Source: an uncultured Bacteroidales bacterium (lineage in GTDB: Bacteria; Bacteroidota; Bacteroidia; Bacteroidales; Bacteroidaceae). Taken from it: a stretch of 49,535 bases of DNA. Of this stretch, positions 37,375 to 46,265 are shown in pieces. The stretch is from the NCBI GenBank assembly GCA_902785075.1, contig CACZXN010000014.1, positions 1-49,535 of the forward strand, in the 5' to 3' direction. Within the stretch, counting starts at the first letter, position 1. Each line of letters opens with the position of its first letter. The position numbers and the translations under genes are program-made. The notes beneath the pieces are model-generated. The model saw only the letters and a list, made by a program, of their open reading frames with translations. It searched no databases and was not told the DNA's origin.

Positions 37375-38160
37375 ATGGAATCTGCAATCATACTTAGGCA
37401 TCTGACAACTGGATATCGCTTGAAAGGGAAGGACCGCATTGTGAGCAAAGATATGAACGCGTCTCTGATATCGGGTCAACTCACTTGCCTGATAGGTCCC
37501 AATGGAACAGGTAAATCAACCCTGCTTCGTACACTTGCGGCTTTCCAACCCGCATTGAGTGGCGAGGTATCTCTTTTCAATAAACCCGTCAGCAGCTACA
37601 GCAATGAAGAATTGTCGAAGCATATTAGTATCGTGCTCACCAACAACTCACACATCAAAAACCTCACGACCTATGAAGTAGTCGGGCTTGGACGCAGCCC
37701 TTATACAGGATTCTGGGGACGCCTATCCGAACAAGACCACAATATTATCCGTCAATGTATTCAAAGGGTAGGTATAGAAAAAGTAGCGCAACAGGCATTC
37801 CAAACACTCAGCGACGGAGAACGTCAGAAAGCGATGATTGCCAAAGCAATTGCTCAAGAAACACCTGTCATCCTGCTTGACGAACCAACAGCTTTTCTCT
37901 ACTATCCTAATAAGGTGGGAGTAATGCTCATGTTACGAAGTTTAGCTCACGACATGGGGAAGACCATTCTAATGTCCATTCACGATATTGACTTGGCATT
38001 GCAAGTTGCTGACAATATTTGGTTGCTTACTGAAGATGGAACATTAATTAACGGCACTCCAGAGCTACTTTGCTCTGATGGTACAATTCAACGGCATGTT
38101 GTTAGTGAAGATATCGAGTTTGATACACTGCGACGTACATTCAGTATCAAGCTACCTTAG
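37375..38160 (+). CDS. ABC transporter ATP-binding protein, FecE/iron-siderophore type, without partner genes
   Basis: The protein has 261 residues with Walker A GPNGTGKSTLL (41-51), signature LSDGERQ, Walker B VILLDEP and the switch SIHDIDLALQ. The pattern matches FecE/BtuD-like ATPases for iron-siderophore or cobalamin uptake. Neither a FecD-like permease nor a binding protein is adjacent. It follows the kinase-like gene closely, so both may be on one transcript. Whether it supplies energy to a distant permease cannot be told from this window. Confidence 0.9.
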   Translation: MESAIILRHLTTGYRLKGKDRIVSKDMNASLISGQLTCLIGPNGTGKSTLLRTLAAFQPALSGEVSLFNKPVSSYSNEELSKHISIVLTNNSHIKNLTTYEVVGLGRSPYTGFWGRLSEQDHNIIRQCIQRVGIEKVAQQAFQTLSDGERQKAMIAKAIAQETPVILLDEPTAFLYYPNKVGVMLMLRSLAHDMGKTILMSIHDIDLALQVADNIWLLTEDGTLINGTPELLCSDGTIQRHVVSEDIEFDTLRRTFSIKLP

Positions 38161-38251
38161 TTTTCATGCATACACATGCGTTTTTCCTCATTGATAGGTA
38201 TTAACTTAGAATCAAATAAAATGAAATAACTAACATTAAAACAAAACGGAC

Positions 38252-39439
38252 ATGAAGGACTTTAATTATTATGCACCGACCGAAGTAGTCTTCGGTGAAC
38301 AATCAGAGGAGCAAGTAGCTCATCTTATTAAGAAATATGGTGGTACTAAAGTGCTGGTTCACTATGGAGGAAAAAGTGCAGAACGCTCAGGCCTGCTTGA
38401 TAAAATTTGCGACCTACTCAGTAAGGACGGTTTGGCTTTTGTCAAACTTGGTGGAGTAGTACCCAATCCTCGTCTTTCGTTAGCTAAAAAGGGAATAGAG
38501 TTGTGCCGCCATGAGGGAGTTGATTTCATTCTGGCTGTAGGAGGAGGAAGTGTGATTGACTCAGCAAAATGTATAGGATATGGTGTTTGCATGAATGAGG
38601 ACGTATGGAATCTCTATCTCGGTCAAGCTGAAGCACCAAAGACAATGCTACCAATTGCTGCTGTACTTACCATTCCGGCTGCAGGTAGTGAAATGAGTGA
38701 AGCATCAGTCATCACAAATGAAGATGGTGATGTGAAGCTCGGCTATTCGAACAACATGTCTCGTCCTAAGTTTGCTATCATGAATCCACGAAGGACTTTT
38801 ACCCTTCCCCCTTATCAAACAGCAGCTGGTGTAACTGACATGATGATGCATACAATGGAGCGCTATTTCACCAAAGATGACGATATGGATCTCACAACAG
38901 ATTTGGCTGAAGCTGTATTACGAAGGATGAAGACAGCTGTATTCGATGTTCTGAAAAACCCAGAGGATTATCGTCAACGTGCTCAAATTATGTGGGGCGG
39001 TAGCATTGCACACAACGGGCTAACAGGATGTGGAGTACAAGATGATTGGGCTACACACCAATTGGAACATGAGTTAAGTGGCATGTTTGATGTAACTCAC
39101 GGAGCAGGGTTGGCAGCAATATGGCCTAGTTGGGCTCGTTATGTGATGCATGAAAACCTCAGTCGCTTTGTACGTTTTGCAGTGAACGTGATGGATGTTC
39201 CAAACGACTTCTCTGATCCAGAAGGAACTGCAATCAAAGGTATCGAGGCAACAGAACGTTTCTACCACGCTATAGGTATGCCTATCAATATTCGCGAACT
39301 AATCGGACGTGAGATTACGGACGAAGAGATTCGCGAAATGACACGTAAGTGTAGCCGCAACTACACCCATACCTGCGGGGCCCTCAAAGTATTGAAGGCC
39401 GAGGATATGGAGGCTATCTATAAAATGGCAAGAGGATAA
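38252..39439 (+). CDS. Iron-containing alcohol dehydrogenase (BDH/YqhD type)
   Basis: The protein has 395 residues. The NAD(P)-binding loop is VGGGSVIDSAK, and the following AVLTIPAAGSEMSEASVITN is typical of the butanol dehydrogenase branch. The metal-binding part shows DWATHQLEHELSG and THGAGLAAIWPSW, which supply the expected Asp and His ligands. It reduces aldehydes to alcohols with NAD(P)H in the cytoplasm; the natural substrate cannot be read from sequence. It stands alone, with 91 bases upstream and no clear TAnnTTTG box, and converges on the GH51 gene. Confidence 0.93.
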   Translation: MKDFNYYAPTEVVFGEQSEEQVAHLIKKYGGTKVLVHYGGKSAERSGLLDKICDLLSKDGLAFVKLGGVVPNPRLSLAKKGIELCRHEGVDFILAVGGGSVIDSAKCIGYGVCMNEDVWNLYLGQAEAPKTMLPIAAVLTIPAAGSEMSEASVITNEDGDVKLGYSNNMSRPKFAIMNPRRTFTLPPYQTAAGVTDMMMHTMERYFTKDDDMDLTTDLAEAVLRRMKTAVFDVLKNPEDYRQRAQIMWGGSIAHNGLTGCGVQDDWATHQLEHELSGMFDVTHGAGLAAIWPSWARYVMHENLSRFVRFAVNVMDVPNDFSDPEGTAIKGIEATERFYHAIGMPINIRELIGREITDEEIREMTRKCSRNYTHTCGALKVLKAEDMEAIYKMARG

Positions 39440-39459
39440 AAACCTACTCGCTTGTAGCA

Positions 39460-39492
39460 TTGCCATCTACTTAGCAAACTGGTAGATGGCAA
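39460..39492. other. Inverted repeat overlapping the end of the GH51 gene
   Basis: An 11-bp stem TTGCCATCTAC / GTAGATGGCAA (39460-39470 / 39482-39492) spans the last GH51 codons and its stop. Neither strand has a T tract after it, so it is not a classical terminator. It could stabilise the 3' ends of the two converging transcripts. Confidence 0.6.
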
Positions 39493-41437
39493 ACGTCTTA
39501 GCAGGAATCGAAAGAGAATAGGTAGGAGCCGAGACGGTTATGTTTTGCGTCTTTGGCTCATACTTATTTGGATCAGTAAGGGTGTTCTCCCCATCCATAT
39601 CATCAGCATGGAAGGTAATCAGTTTGCCTGTGTGCTCACCCTTCATGCCTTTGAGATTTAGTGTAACACTTTGAGCCTTGTTGCCAGTATTAACGATTTT
39701 CACATTGTAGCAACCTGCCTTGCTATCAAAGTTAGCGCTTGCAAAGAGACCGTCTTGGTCGCTATTGCCTGCTACAGGTTTTCCATTCATCAACAATGAT
39801 ACCACATTTGTACCCTTAGTTGTAGAATACATCTGCTGAACCTGATAAGAGCAAGAACGGAATGAAGTGAGGTTATCATACCAAATCATATCTGGGCGCC
39901 ATTGCCATCCTTCTACGTGAGCAAAGAGTGGTGCATAAGTAGCCATTTCAACCACATCAGCATTGCGCTCTACACCTGTGAGGAAAGCTGCCTCAAGCAG
40001 TGCTGCCTCAAAGTGGTTCCATTTCTTGCCTCTTCCGTGACAAGCATATTCGCCTGCAAATACTTTCGAACCCTTGCGTGGATAGTTGTCGTAGCGGTTA
40101 CCGCTTGCAAGGAACCAACTCTCAGGACGATAGAAGTGCTCATCGACAAGGTCAGCACCTATTTTGCGCATCTCTGGCCACAAGAAATCGAAGTCCTCAC
40201 CTTCGCTGTTAGGGCCTGATGTACCTATTATCTTGATATTTGGATACAGTTTGCGAACTTGATCTACGAATGGCTGCAGGTGGTCAATGTATGTCTGTCC
40301 CCACTGTTCATTACCGATTGCTACATATTTCAAGTTGAAAGGTGCTGGATGTCCCATATCAGCGCGCAGTTTAGCCCATTGGTTCTTTGCAGGATCTCCA
40401 TTCGCAAACTCAATGAGGTCAATTACATCGTCGATATAAGGCTGAAGTTCATCAACAGGTACATGAGCCTCCTCTGAATGGTTCTGGAATTGACAAGCAA
40501 GTCCTACACTTACTACAGGAAGTGGTTCTGAACCGATTTCCTCAGAGAGTTGGAAATACTCAAAGAAACCAAGGCCATAGCTCTGATAGTAATCTGGGAA
40601 GTATCGGCTGGTGAACGTATAGTGCCAGCGATTCTCGTTCAGCGGACGATTCTCAACAGGTCCCACTGAGTTTTTCCATTGGTAGCGGGTTTCAAGGTCT
40701 GTTCCCTCAACGATACATCCTCCTGGGAAGCGGAATACACCAGGGTGGAGTTCTTCCAAAGCTTTTGCCAAATCCATACGCATACCGTTCTCATGACCCT
40801 TATATGTCTTGACAGGGAACAAGCTGACATGTTCCACATCTGTGGTCACCTTGCTGTCTCCCCACACACGGAGGTGAGCCTTTGCGAAGGTGCGGCTTGG
40901 TTTGATGATTGCTGTATATTTCTTCCATTCCTTGCCGCTTACGTCCACACCTACATTTCCGATTTTCTGATCGTCGCTCATCGTAGCATTATCTACGAGG
41001 TCAACCCATAGTTTTGCACTTCCGCCATCTGGCACACGTGCCCATACAGAGAAGCGATATTCCTCACCACCTTTCACTCCCATACCGAAGAAGCCGTGAT
41101 TCTCAATCATGGTGTGCTTGTCGCTATGTCCAGAAGGAGCAAGACGTACGTAGTGGGGATTCTTGTTGAAAGGACCATCGTTTCTCAAAGATACCTTACC
41201 AGAGATGTCCCAACCAGCATAATGGTCGGGGAACTCAAACGAGCGGTTCTTCACCAACTCGGCATACAGACCTCCGTCGGCTGCATAGTTGATGTCTTCG
41301 AAGAAGATGCCATACATGGTATAGGGAATCGGTGCTCCCAACTTTTTGGAATTGATGATAAATTCATGGTTCTGGGCATTCATCCCCAACGAGCTTAGCG
41401 CGAGCGCTACAGCCATAGTTACATTAGTTACTTTCAT
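39467..41437 (-). CDS. Alpha-L-arabinofuranosidase, GH51, with N-terminal carbohydrate-binding-like region
   Basis: The protein has 656 residues with a signal peptide (ends ALSSLGMNAQ). The N-terminal region starts with the GH51 motif GIFFEDINYAADGGLYAELVKN. A CBM4-like insert (about 75-215) follows. The clan A barrel has acid/base E377 in AIGNEQWG and nucleophile E463 in FAGEYACH. A C-terminal beta domain ends in LSIPAKTFAIYQFAK. The enzyme removes terminal arabinofuranosyl units from arabinan or arabinoxylan, probably in the periplasm or at the cell surface. No SusC/D pair or other hydrolase accompanies it. It has its own promoter with a 5' hairpin in the leader. Confidence 0.95.
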   Translation of the reverse strand: MKVTNVTMAVALALSSLGMNAQNHEFIINSKKLGAPIPYTMYGIFFEDINYAADGGLYAELVKNRSFEFPDHYAGWDISGKVSLRNDGPFNKNPHYVRLAPSGHSDKHTMIENHGFFGMGVKGGEEYRFSVWARVPDGGSAKLWVDLVDNATMSDDQKIGNVGVDVSGKEWKKYTAIIKPSRTFAKAHLRVWGDSKVTTDVEHVSLFPVKTYKGHENGMRMDLAKALEELHPGVFRFPGGCIVEGTDLETRYQWKNSVGPVENRPLNENRWHYTFTSRYFPDYYQSYGLGFFEYFQLSEEIGSEPLPVVSVGLACQFQNHSEEAHVPVDELQPYIDDVIDLIEFANGDPAKNQWAKLRADMGHPAPFNLKYVAIGNEQWGQTYIDHLQPFVDQVRKLYPNIKIIGTSGPNSEGEDFDFLWPEMRKIGADLVDEHFYRPESWFLASGNRYDNYPRKGSKVFAGEYACHGRGKKWNHFEAALLEAAFLTGVERNADVVEMATYAPLFAHVEGWQWRPDMIWYDNLTSFRSCSYQVQQMYSTTKGTNVVSLLMNGKPVAGNSDQDGLFASANFDSKAGCYNVKIVNTGNKAQSVTLNLKGMKGEHTGKLITFHADDMDGENTLTDPNKYEPKTQNITVSAPTYSLSIPAKTFAIYQFAK

Positions 41438-41494
41438 ACCTTTTCTGTTATAATGAGTTTCAATTCTTTATTCGCCATTCTCTATGTCAAATGC

Positions 41495-41516
41495 CCCCTT
41501 CTTTCAGCAAAAGGGG
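41495..41516 (-). other. Hairpin at the 5' end of the GH51 leader
   Basis: CCCCTT / AAGGGG (41495-41500 / 41511-41516) has a 10-base loop. It sits within about 10 bases of the expected transcription start. The full leader is about 85 bases. It may protect the mRNA 5' end or act in regulation. Confidence 0.45.
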
Positions 41517-41527
41517 ATATTCGTTTG

Positions 41528-41535
41528 CAAAGATA
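41528..41535 (-). promoter_or_regulatory. -7 box (TATCTTTG) for the GH51 gene
   Basis: TATCTTTG on the minus strand, 90 bases before the ATG. It gives the longest leader among the promoters found here. Confidence 0.65.
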
Positions 41536-41612
41536 GGAAAAAGAATTGAAACTAGCACCATGATTATCCCAAAAAATGTCATTTCACCGTCTTCTAAACA
41601 GCGAAAACCTTG

Positions 41613-44057
41613 CTATTTTATCTCGGAATAATAATACCTCGTATCTCTATCCTCTGAATCACTATAACTATCACCATAAAGCGCTTCAAAATCAACGTCT
41701 GCATTAGTGGAATTGACACGCATAATACGATATTTGTAGTTATGTGCATTGATGAGTCCTGAATCCTTCAGCAGGTCCATTCCCGGTTTATTACCCCAAT
41801 CAGCTCCCATCACATGATCTGATGTGGTCGTAAGGTCATAGTAGTAGTTCGTAGAGCCTTTATAAGTATTCCCTTCCTCATGGTCTTCACGCACCAGGTT
41901 GCCGTATGTGTCGTATGCACGGTTCTCAACCTTCACCCTCCACTTGTCTTCACTTGGCCTTTTCTGCTTGCTTTGCTCACGCACCACCCGACCATTCTGT
42001 TCGGTATATTCCATGTAGGTCTCAATCTTATCATCTTCGCCAAAACCTGGCGTACCGATGGTCGTAGAATGGCTAATTCTTCCCTGCTTGTCGTATTCCA
42101 TCTTGTCCGTGATATTTGGGAAGAACTCATCTGTAGGTACTCTATAACCATACAAAATTCGCTCCGTCATCTGATTACGGGCATTATAGGCGTACGTCGT
42201 CTTTAGCTTGCCGGCAGATTTATTCTCGAGATTTAATACTGTACCTTCATCTACAAGGTTTCCTCGCTGGTCGTATGTATAGTTCATTATATCTGTACGC
42301 CACTTAAGACCACGGTTATATCTTATCAATTCTTTCTTCAAGAGGCGACCTCCGTCAGTAAATGTTGCCTTGACTTCATGCGTCAACACATCTTTTCCGT
42401 CAGTCACTTCGTACTGATCTTTTTCCACGCAGAATCCACGTTCGTCATAATGGAAGATAGTCTTGACAGGTTTTTGGTATGTTAAAGATAAAGTCATTAG
42501 CGTTTCTGCTATTCGGCCTTGCTGATCATAGGACAAATGCAAAACTGTTGTATCAGATGAGGTTTTTAAGACAATACTATCAAGACGGTAGGCATATTCA
42601 CCCGGAGCCAAGTCTTTACGGGTAAACGTCTTGTTATACAGACGTTTCACTGTTGCCTTGGGGAAGCGCTTCTGCAGTTGTGCCTTCTCTGCATCCGTCA
42701 TGAAGCCTTCGATGGTGAAGTTGTCAATCTGTATGCTGTCCATCCATTCAGGTATCACCACTTTGTCTTCGAATGTAAGCTGAAGACGCTGATAGTGGCT
42801 TTCTTGCTTCAGCACCTCAGGAACCGTCTTTATCTTCGGAGTTGTAGCATTAGCCGACAATGCAGGGTATTTAAGTCGTGCCAGCAGTTCGGCATCCTCG
42901 TCTATCTTGCGGGCAATCCACCCTATCTTGGGTTCTAATGCTCCTGTTGCCTCATCTATTATGACACCTACAAATCCTGCATAGAGCATGATGTCAGTTT
43001 CTTCAATCACTTGCATGGTTTCACGGTCAATCAACTGGTACTTTAACGGCACTTTCGACAACTCAACACCTTGCATCTGACTTTGCGGAATGGTTGCCCT
43101 TATCTTCCCATTCTTCATATCGGGAAAGAGTTTCACCATCCAGCCATCCAATTCTGTAGGCTTCTCCATGCTGCATCCTCCTCCACGCAGACGGTCGGGA
43201 CGATCCTGCATCACAATATCCTTCCAGAACTTGCTACTGGGTTTTCCTTCAGCCGTTTTGACCAACTCAGCGATAATGGGTTTCAGTTCCTTCGTCCACC
43301 AACCCATGTTGTACTTCTCCAATCCCTGTACCTTCTCAGCCAATTTTCGCCAGTCGGCAGGTGTGCCCTTTAATATAATATAAGGTATACCGCATGAGAT
43401 GCGGCCTGCGATATAGTGGAAATAACTCTTCAGCGACTCCATTAGTGTGATTTGTGAGGCAATACGCTCTGTCTGCCCCGTGGTAGAGAAGTCGGAGGTC
43501 ATCAGTTGGGCTATATCGCCCTTGGTGTTTTCTGCAATCGCAGCCGAGAACTTGTCGAAGAGGTCGCTCCAGTTGGCATTCTTGTCGTCCAGGATATCCT
43601 CTTCCGTCATAATCTTCAAGTCATTCACGCCTTCGTGGGCGACCAACAGCGAGCGCATCTCTTCGGAATGATTGTTGACATACTCGCTGAATTCAAAGCC
43701 GATAAGCTGCCACATCATATCGGGCGAAAGCACAAAAGGTCGATGCTCTGCGTATGCACGCACCAGAGAATAGAAGAACACATCCTCACGGGCATACGAA
43801 AGCTTCTCGTCTGCAAAACTATATGCCAGAATCTCTGGGTCAAAACGATAAGAAACGGTACTTAGCACAAGACTTCTTGCAAGATTGGCTGAGGAAATGT
43901 TATATAACGCCTTTTCCTCCTCTTCTATAGCAGGAAGATTTGCGTCTACTTCGAACTTGATGGAGCCGACTTCCTGGCTCAATACTTTGCATTTCTGTGC
44001 CATCGCAAGGCTTCCAGCCATGCAGGCAACAATGATCATTAAGATTGTTCGTTTCAT
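41613..44057 (-). CDS. Exported DUF4419-like protein with C-terminal YD-like repeats
   Basis: The protein has 814 residues with a signal peptide (ends CMAGSLAMAQ). Residues about 90-330 look like DUF4419 (RPFVLSPDMMWQLIG, GIPYIILKGTPADWRKLAEKV, WWTKELKPII). A middle part (about 330-490) has no family I recognise. From about 500 a series of YD/RHS-like strands follows (YDERGFCVEKDQY, YTYDQRGNLVDEG, YDKQGRISHS, YDTYGNLVRED). The last 300 residues are clearly related to the whole mature part of the protein encoded at 44849-45964, ending in RYYYSEIK in both. No T9SS signal is seen at its C-terminus. Function unknown; a surface or periplasmic role is inferred. Confidence 0.75.
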   Translation of the reverse strand: MKRTILMIIVACMAGSLAMAQKCKVLSQEVGSIKFEVDANLPAIEEEEKALYNISSANLARSLVLSTVSYRFDPEILAYSFADEKLSYAREDVFFYSLVRAYAEHRPFVLSPDMMWQLIGFEFSEYVNNHSEEMRSLLVAHEGVNDLKIMTEEDILDDKNANWSDLFDKFSAAIAENTKGDIAQLMTSDFSTTGQTERIASQITLMESLKSYFHYIAGRISCGIPYIILKGTPADWRKLAEKVQGLEKYNMGWWTKELKPIIAELVKTAEGKPSSKFWKDIVMQDRPDRLRGGGCSMEKPTELDGWMVKLFPDMKNGKIRATIPQSQMQGVELSKVPLKYQLIDRETMQVIEETDIMLYAGFVGVIIDEATGALEPKIGWIARKIDEDAELLARLKYPALSANATTPKIKTVPEVLKQESHYQRLQLTFEDKVVIPEWMDSIQIDNFTIEGFMTDAEKAQLQKRFPKATVKRLYNKTFTRKDLAPGEYAYRLDSIVLKTSSDTTVLHLSYDQQGRIAETLMTLSLTYQKPVKTIFHYDERGFCVEKDQYEVTDGKDVLTHEVKATFTDGGRLLKKELIRYNRGLKWRTDIMNYTYDQRGNLVDEGTVLNLENKSAGKLKTTYAYNARNQMTERILYGYRVPTDEFFPNITDKMEYDKQGRISHSTTIGTPGFGEDDKIETYMEYTEQNGRVVREQSKQKRPSEDKWRVKVENRAYDTYGNLVREDHEEGNTYKGSTNYYYDLTTTSDHVMGADWGNKPGMDLLKDSGLINAHNYKYRIMRVNSTNADVDFEALYGDSYSDSEDRDTRYYYSEIK

Positions 44058-44091
44058 ACTTTATATAATATATTATTAATTTGGTTCTTTG

Positions 44092-44841
44092 TTAAAACGC
44101 ATGTCTGAACTTCCAGCCATTATCGTCAACAGTCGCATCATGTCTGAAATCATCTGCAAGGAATTTGATGTCGACACGTAAAGCCTCAAGTGCACGACGA
44201 TTGCCTTTCTTCACTGCCTCGATGAGTTGACGATTGAGCCTCAACAGACGCCTCACGAGGTACTCCTCCCCTTCTGGAGCCTTCCGACTGGCACAACCAT
44301 TAGTGCGTGCATACATAGGATTCGCACCTCTGACAAAGACATCCCACAATGTGCCATCAAGAACCGTTATCTGTGAAGTATCTGTTCTGGCAGCCAAGAT
44401 GGCGTTTGTCCATAGCCCTCGTAGGTCGGATGCCAGATCGTCAGGAATGTGCAACTGATGGTATGCGACAGGTACTGCCCAAGGTTTACGCGGCTTCTCG
44501 CGCAACGTCCAACGCGAAGAACTACCCTCGGATTTTGTGAGTTCCATGATTTCTCTGTATGTCTGATCCCAGATGCTCTTCATCGACTCATTATATACCA
44601 ATGCGTGCTTCACGGAATCATACCCCAAGACACCCTCACTCCGAAACGATCGGGAGATAAACACCCCACAGCTTAACTTGTTCAGATGAAGAAGTTTTGT
44701 TCTTTTCTCGTTGTAGTAATGAGTGAATGCATCATTACTGTTGCTTGCGTAATTCGCATATACAGCAGGGTCAAGTGCATTTTGTGCCATCGCTATGAGC
44801 GACAGACACAACATTACTTGAATTAACACTACTTTTTTCAT
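44092..44841 (-). CDS. Exported protein of unknown function (249 residues)
   Basis: The signal peptide (VVLIQVMLCLSLIAMAQ) is nearly the same as that of the gene upstream, while the mature parts are unrelated. The mature protein is mostly helical with several conserved-looking Trp and Arg residues (WTLREKPRKPWAVPVAYHQL, LRGLWTNAIL) and a cysteine in TNGCASRK. I do not recognise a family. It lies 7 bases after the YD-repeat gene and 34 before the DUF4419 gene, in the same orientation, so the three form one likely operon. Confidence 0.7.
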   Translation of the reverse strand: MKKVVLIQVMLCLSLIAMAQNALDPAVYANYASNSNDAFTHYYNEKRTKLLHLNKLSCGVFISRSFRSEGVLGYDSVKHALVYNESMKSIWDQTYREIMELTKSEGSSSRWTLREKPRKPWAVPVAYHQLHIPDDLASDLRGLWTNAILAARTDTSQITVLDGTLWDVFVRGANPMYARTNGCASRKAPEGEEYLVRRLLRLNRQLIEAVKKGNRRALEALRVDIKFLADDFRHDATVDDNGWKFRHAF

Positions 44842-44848
44842 AATTCTT

Positions 44849-45964
44849 CTATTTGATCTCCGAATAATAATACCTCACGTCCTGACCTACTGTACTTGAG
44901 CCTCTCATTCCTTCGAAGTCACCAAGGGGATTGACTCCGTTGATGCGCATGAGGCGGTTTTTGCACTTACATGCCTGGACGAGCATACTCAGTTGCAAGA
45001 ATTGCATTCCAGGTTTACCATACCAGTCAAGCCCCTGCACGTTCTCCGTCTTGGTGGCGAGGTCGTAATAATAGTTAGCGGAGCCGTAGTACTGATCATC
45101 TTCCTCGTAGTCTTCACGCACCATGTTGCCGTAGGTGTCGTATGCACGGCTTTCGACAACTACACTCCATTCACCTTCAATACCATTGCCCTTGCGTGTC
45201 TCGCGCACCACCTGTCCGTTCTGTTCGATGTATTCGATGTAGGTCTCGTTCTTTCCGTCCTCCCATCCGTTGGTCACGATATTGGTATAATGGCTCACAC
45301 GGCCGTTCTGGTCGTATTCCCTCGTGGTCGTGATATTGGGGAAGAACTCATCTTCCTGAGTTTTATGGCCATACGCTATTTCTTCAATCCGCTGGTTCAG
45401 TGCATTGTAGGCATAGGTGGTCTTCGACTTACTGAGTGTGTTGCTCGGTGTCATAAGAGATTGGCTCAAGTGTTCCACACAGTTTCCACGCTGGTCGTAG
45501 GTGTAGCTGTCCGTGACGAGACAATTCACCTTTCCGTCTTTGTCGAACATCTTCGTTTCTTGCTTCATCATACGGCCTTCGTCGGTATAGGTTGCACGAA
45601 CCTCTGTCAGCTGAACGTCTTTGCCATCAACCTCTTGGTATTGGTCCTCTCCCACACAGAAACCACGCTTATCGTAGTGGTAGATGTGCTTCTCGGGTGT
45701 GAAACTTGTAGCTATCAGTAACATTTCTGCAATCCGCCCTTGAGCGTCGTAAGCGAAACGGAAAACGCTTTTACCGTATGATGCCACATTCACGATGCTG
45801 TCGAGACGGTAAGCATACTGACCTGGAGCAAGATTACGACGGGTGGTGAACTTTACAGAGTCTTGACCTGGAGCCAACACCCTCTGTACTTTCTGTGCCA
45901 TCGCAAAGAGCGAGATGCACAACATGACTTGAATTAAAACGATTTTTTTCATAACTTTGCACAA
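44849..45964 (-). CDS. Exported YD-repeat-like protein, paralogue of the DUF4419 protein's C-terminal half
   Basis: The track start at 45964 precedes a second ATG at 45952 (MKKIVLIQVMLCISLFAMAQ), which is the likely start of the signal peptide. The mature part consists of repeats of the form Y-(D/N)-x-x-G/N-(R/Q) (FAYDAQGRIAEM, YHYDKRGFCVGED, YTYDQRGNCVEH, YDTYGNMVRED). It ends with RYYYSEIK, like the 814-residue neighbour. Nucleotide similarity between the two genes is high in places, for example near 45120 and 41892. Such repeats make beta-sheet shells in RHS/YD proteins, but no toxin core is present. It is the first gene of the three-gene cluster. Confidence 0.75.
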   Translation of the reverse strand: MCKVMKKIVLIQVMLCISLFAMAQKVQRVLAPGQDSVKFTTRRNLAPGQYAYRLDSIVNVASYGKSVFRFAYDAQGRIAEMLLIATSFTPEKHIYHYDKRGFCVGEDQYQEVDGKDVQLTEVRATYTDEGRMMKQETKMFDKDGKVNCLVTDSYTYDQRGNCVEHLSQSLMTPSNTLSKSKTTYAYNALNQRIEEIAYGHKTQEDEFFPNITTTREYDQNGRVSHYTNIVTNGWEDGKNETYIEYIEQNGQVVRETRKGNGIEGEWSVVVESRAYDTYGNMVREDYEEDDQYYGSANYYYDLATKTENVQGLDWYGKPGMQFLQLSMLVQACKCKNRLMRINGVNPLGDFEGMRGSSTVGQDVRYYYSEIK

Positions 45965-45983
45965 TTTAGTGATTGATTACGCT

Positions 45984-45991
45984 GCAAAGTA
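45984..45991 (-). promoter_or_regulatory. Weak -7 box (TTACTTTG) before the YD-repeat cluster
   Basis: The minus strand reads TTACTTTG, one base off TAnnTTTG, 20 to 32 bases before the possible ATGs at 45964 and 45952. Confidence 0.4.
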
Positions 45992-45999
45992 ACAACATT

Positions 46000-46250
46000 T
46001 TTTGTTTTCCACCAAGAAAATTAGTTTACAAAAAATTTACATTTTCCGCATTTCGTCACTATATTCGTACTTTCGTCACTTTTCCCCCATTTCATCGGTG
46101 TTTTTGGCAAAATCGTCTTTTGAAATTATCAAAAATGTCCTAAATACTCCAATTTTAAGGTGTAAAATTGCCAAATTGCCCCATTTCATCGACAAAAATT
46201 TGCTGTATCGTCTTTTGCGACTTAAGAAACGATAAAATTACCAACACATA
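46000..46250. other. AT-rich non-coding stretch with spaced TCGTC/TCATC motifs
   Basis: No credible gene occurs in this part of the 700-bp gap. TTTCGTCACT occurs at 46051 and exactly again at 46071. Related TTTCATCGG and AATCGTCTTT follow near 46090 and 46111, then TTTCATCGA and ATCGTCTTTT near 46184 and 46207. Steps are about 20 bp. This may be an outlying part of the array that begins at 46266. Confidence 0.5.
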
Positions 46251-46265
46251 AGGAAATTTGTTTTT

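Noticed and set aside
38161-38251. Possible terminator near GCATACACATGC followed by T residues
   Set aside because: The stem is only 4 bp, too weak to support a call.
44993-45721. 242-codon hydrophobic plus-strand frame
   Set aside because: Antisense shadow of the YD-repeat gene; hydrophobicity arises from the reverse complement of its charged and Tyr-rich codons.
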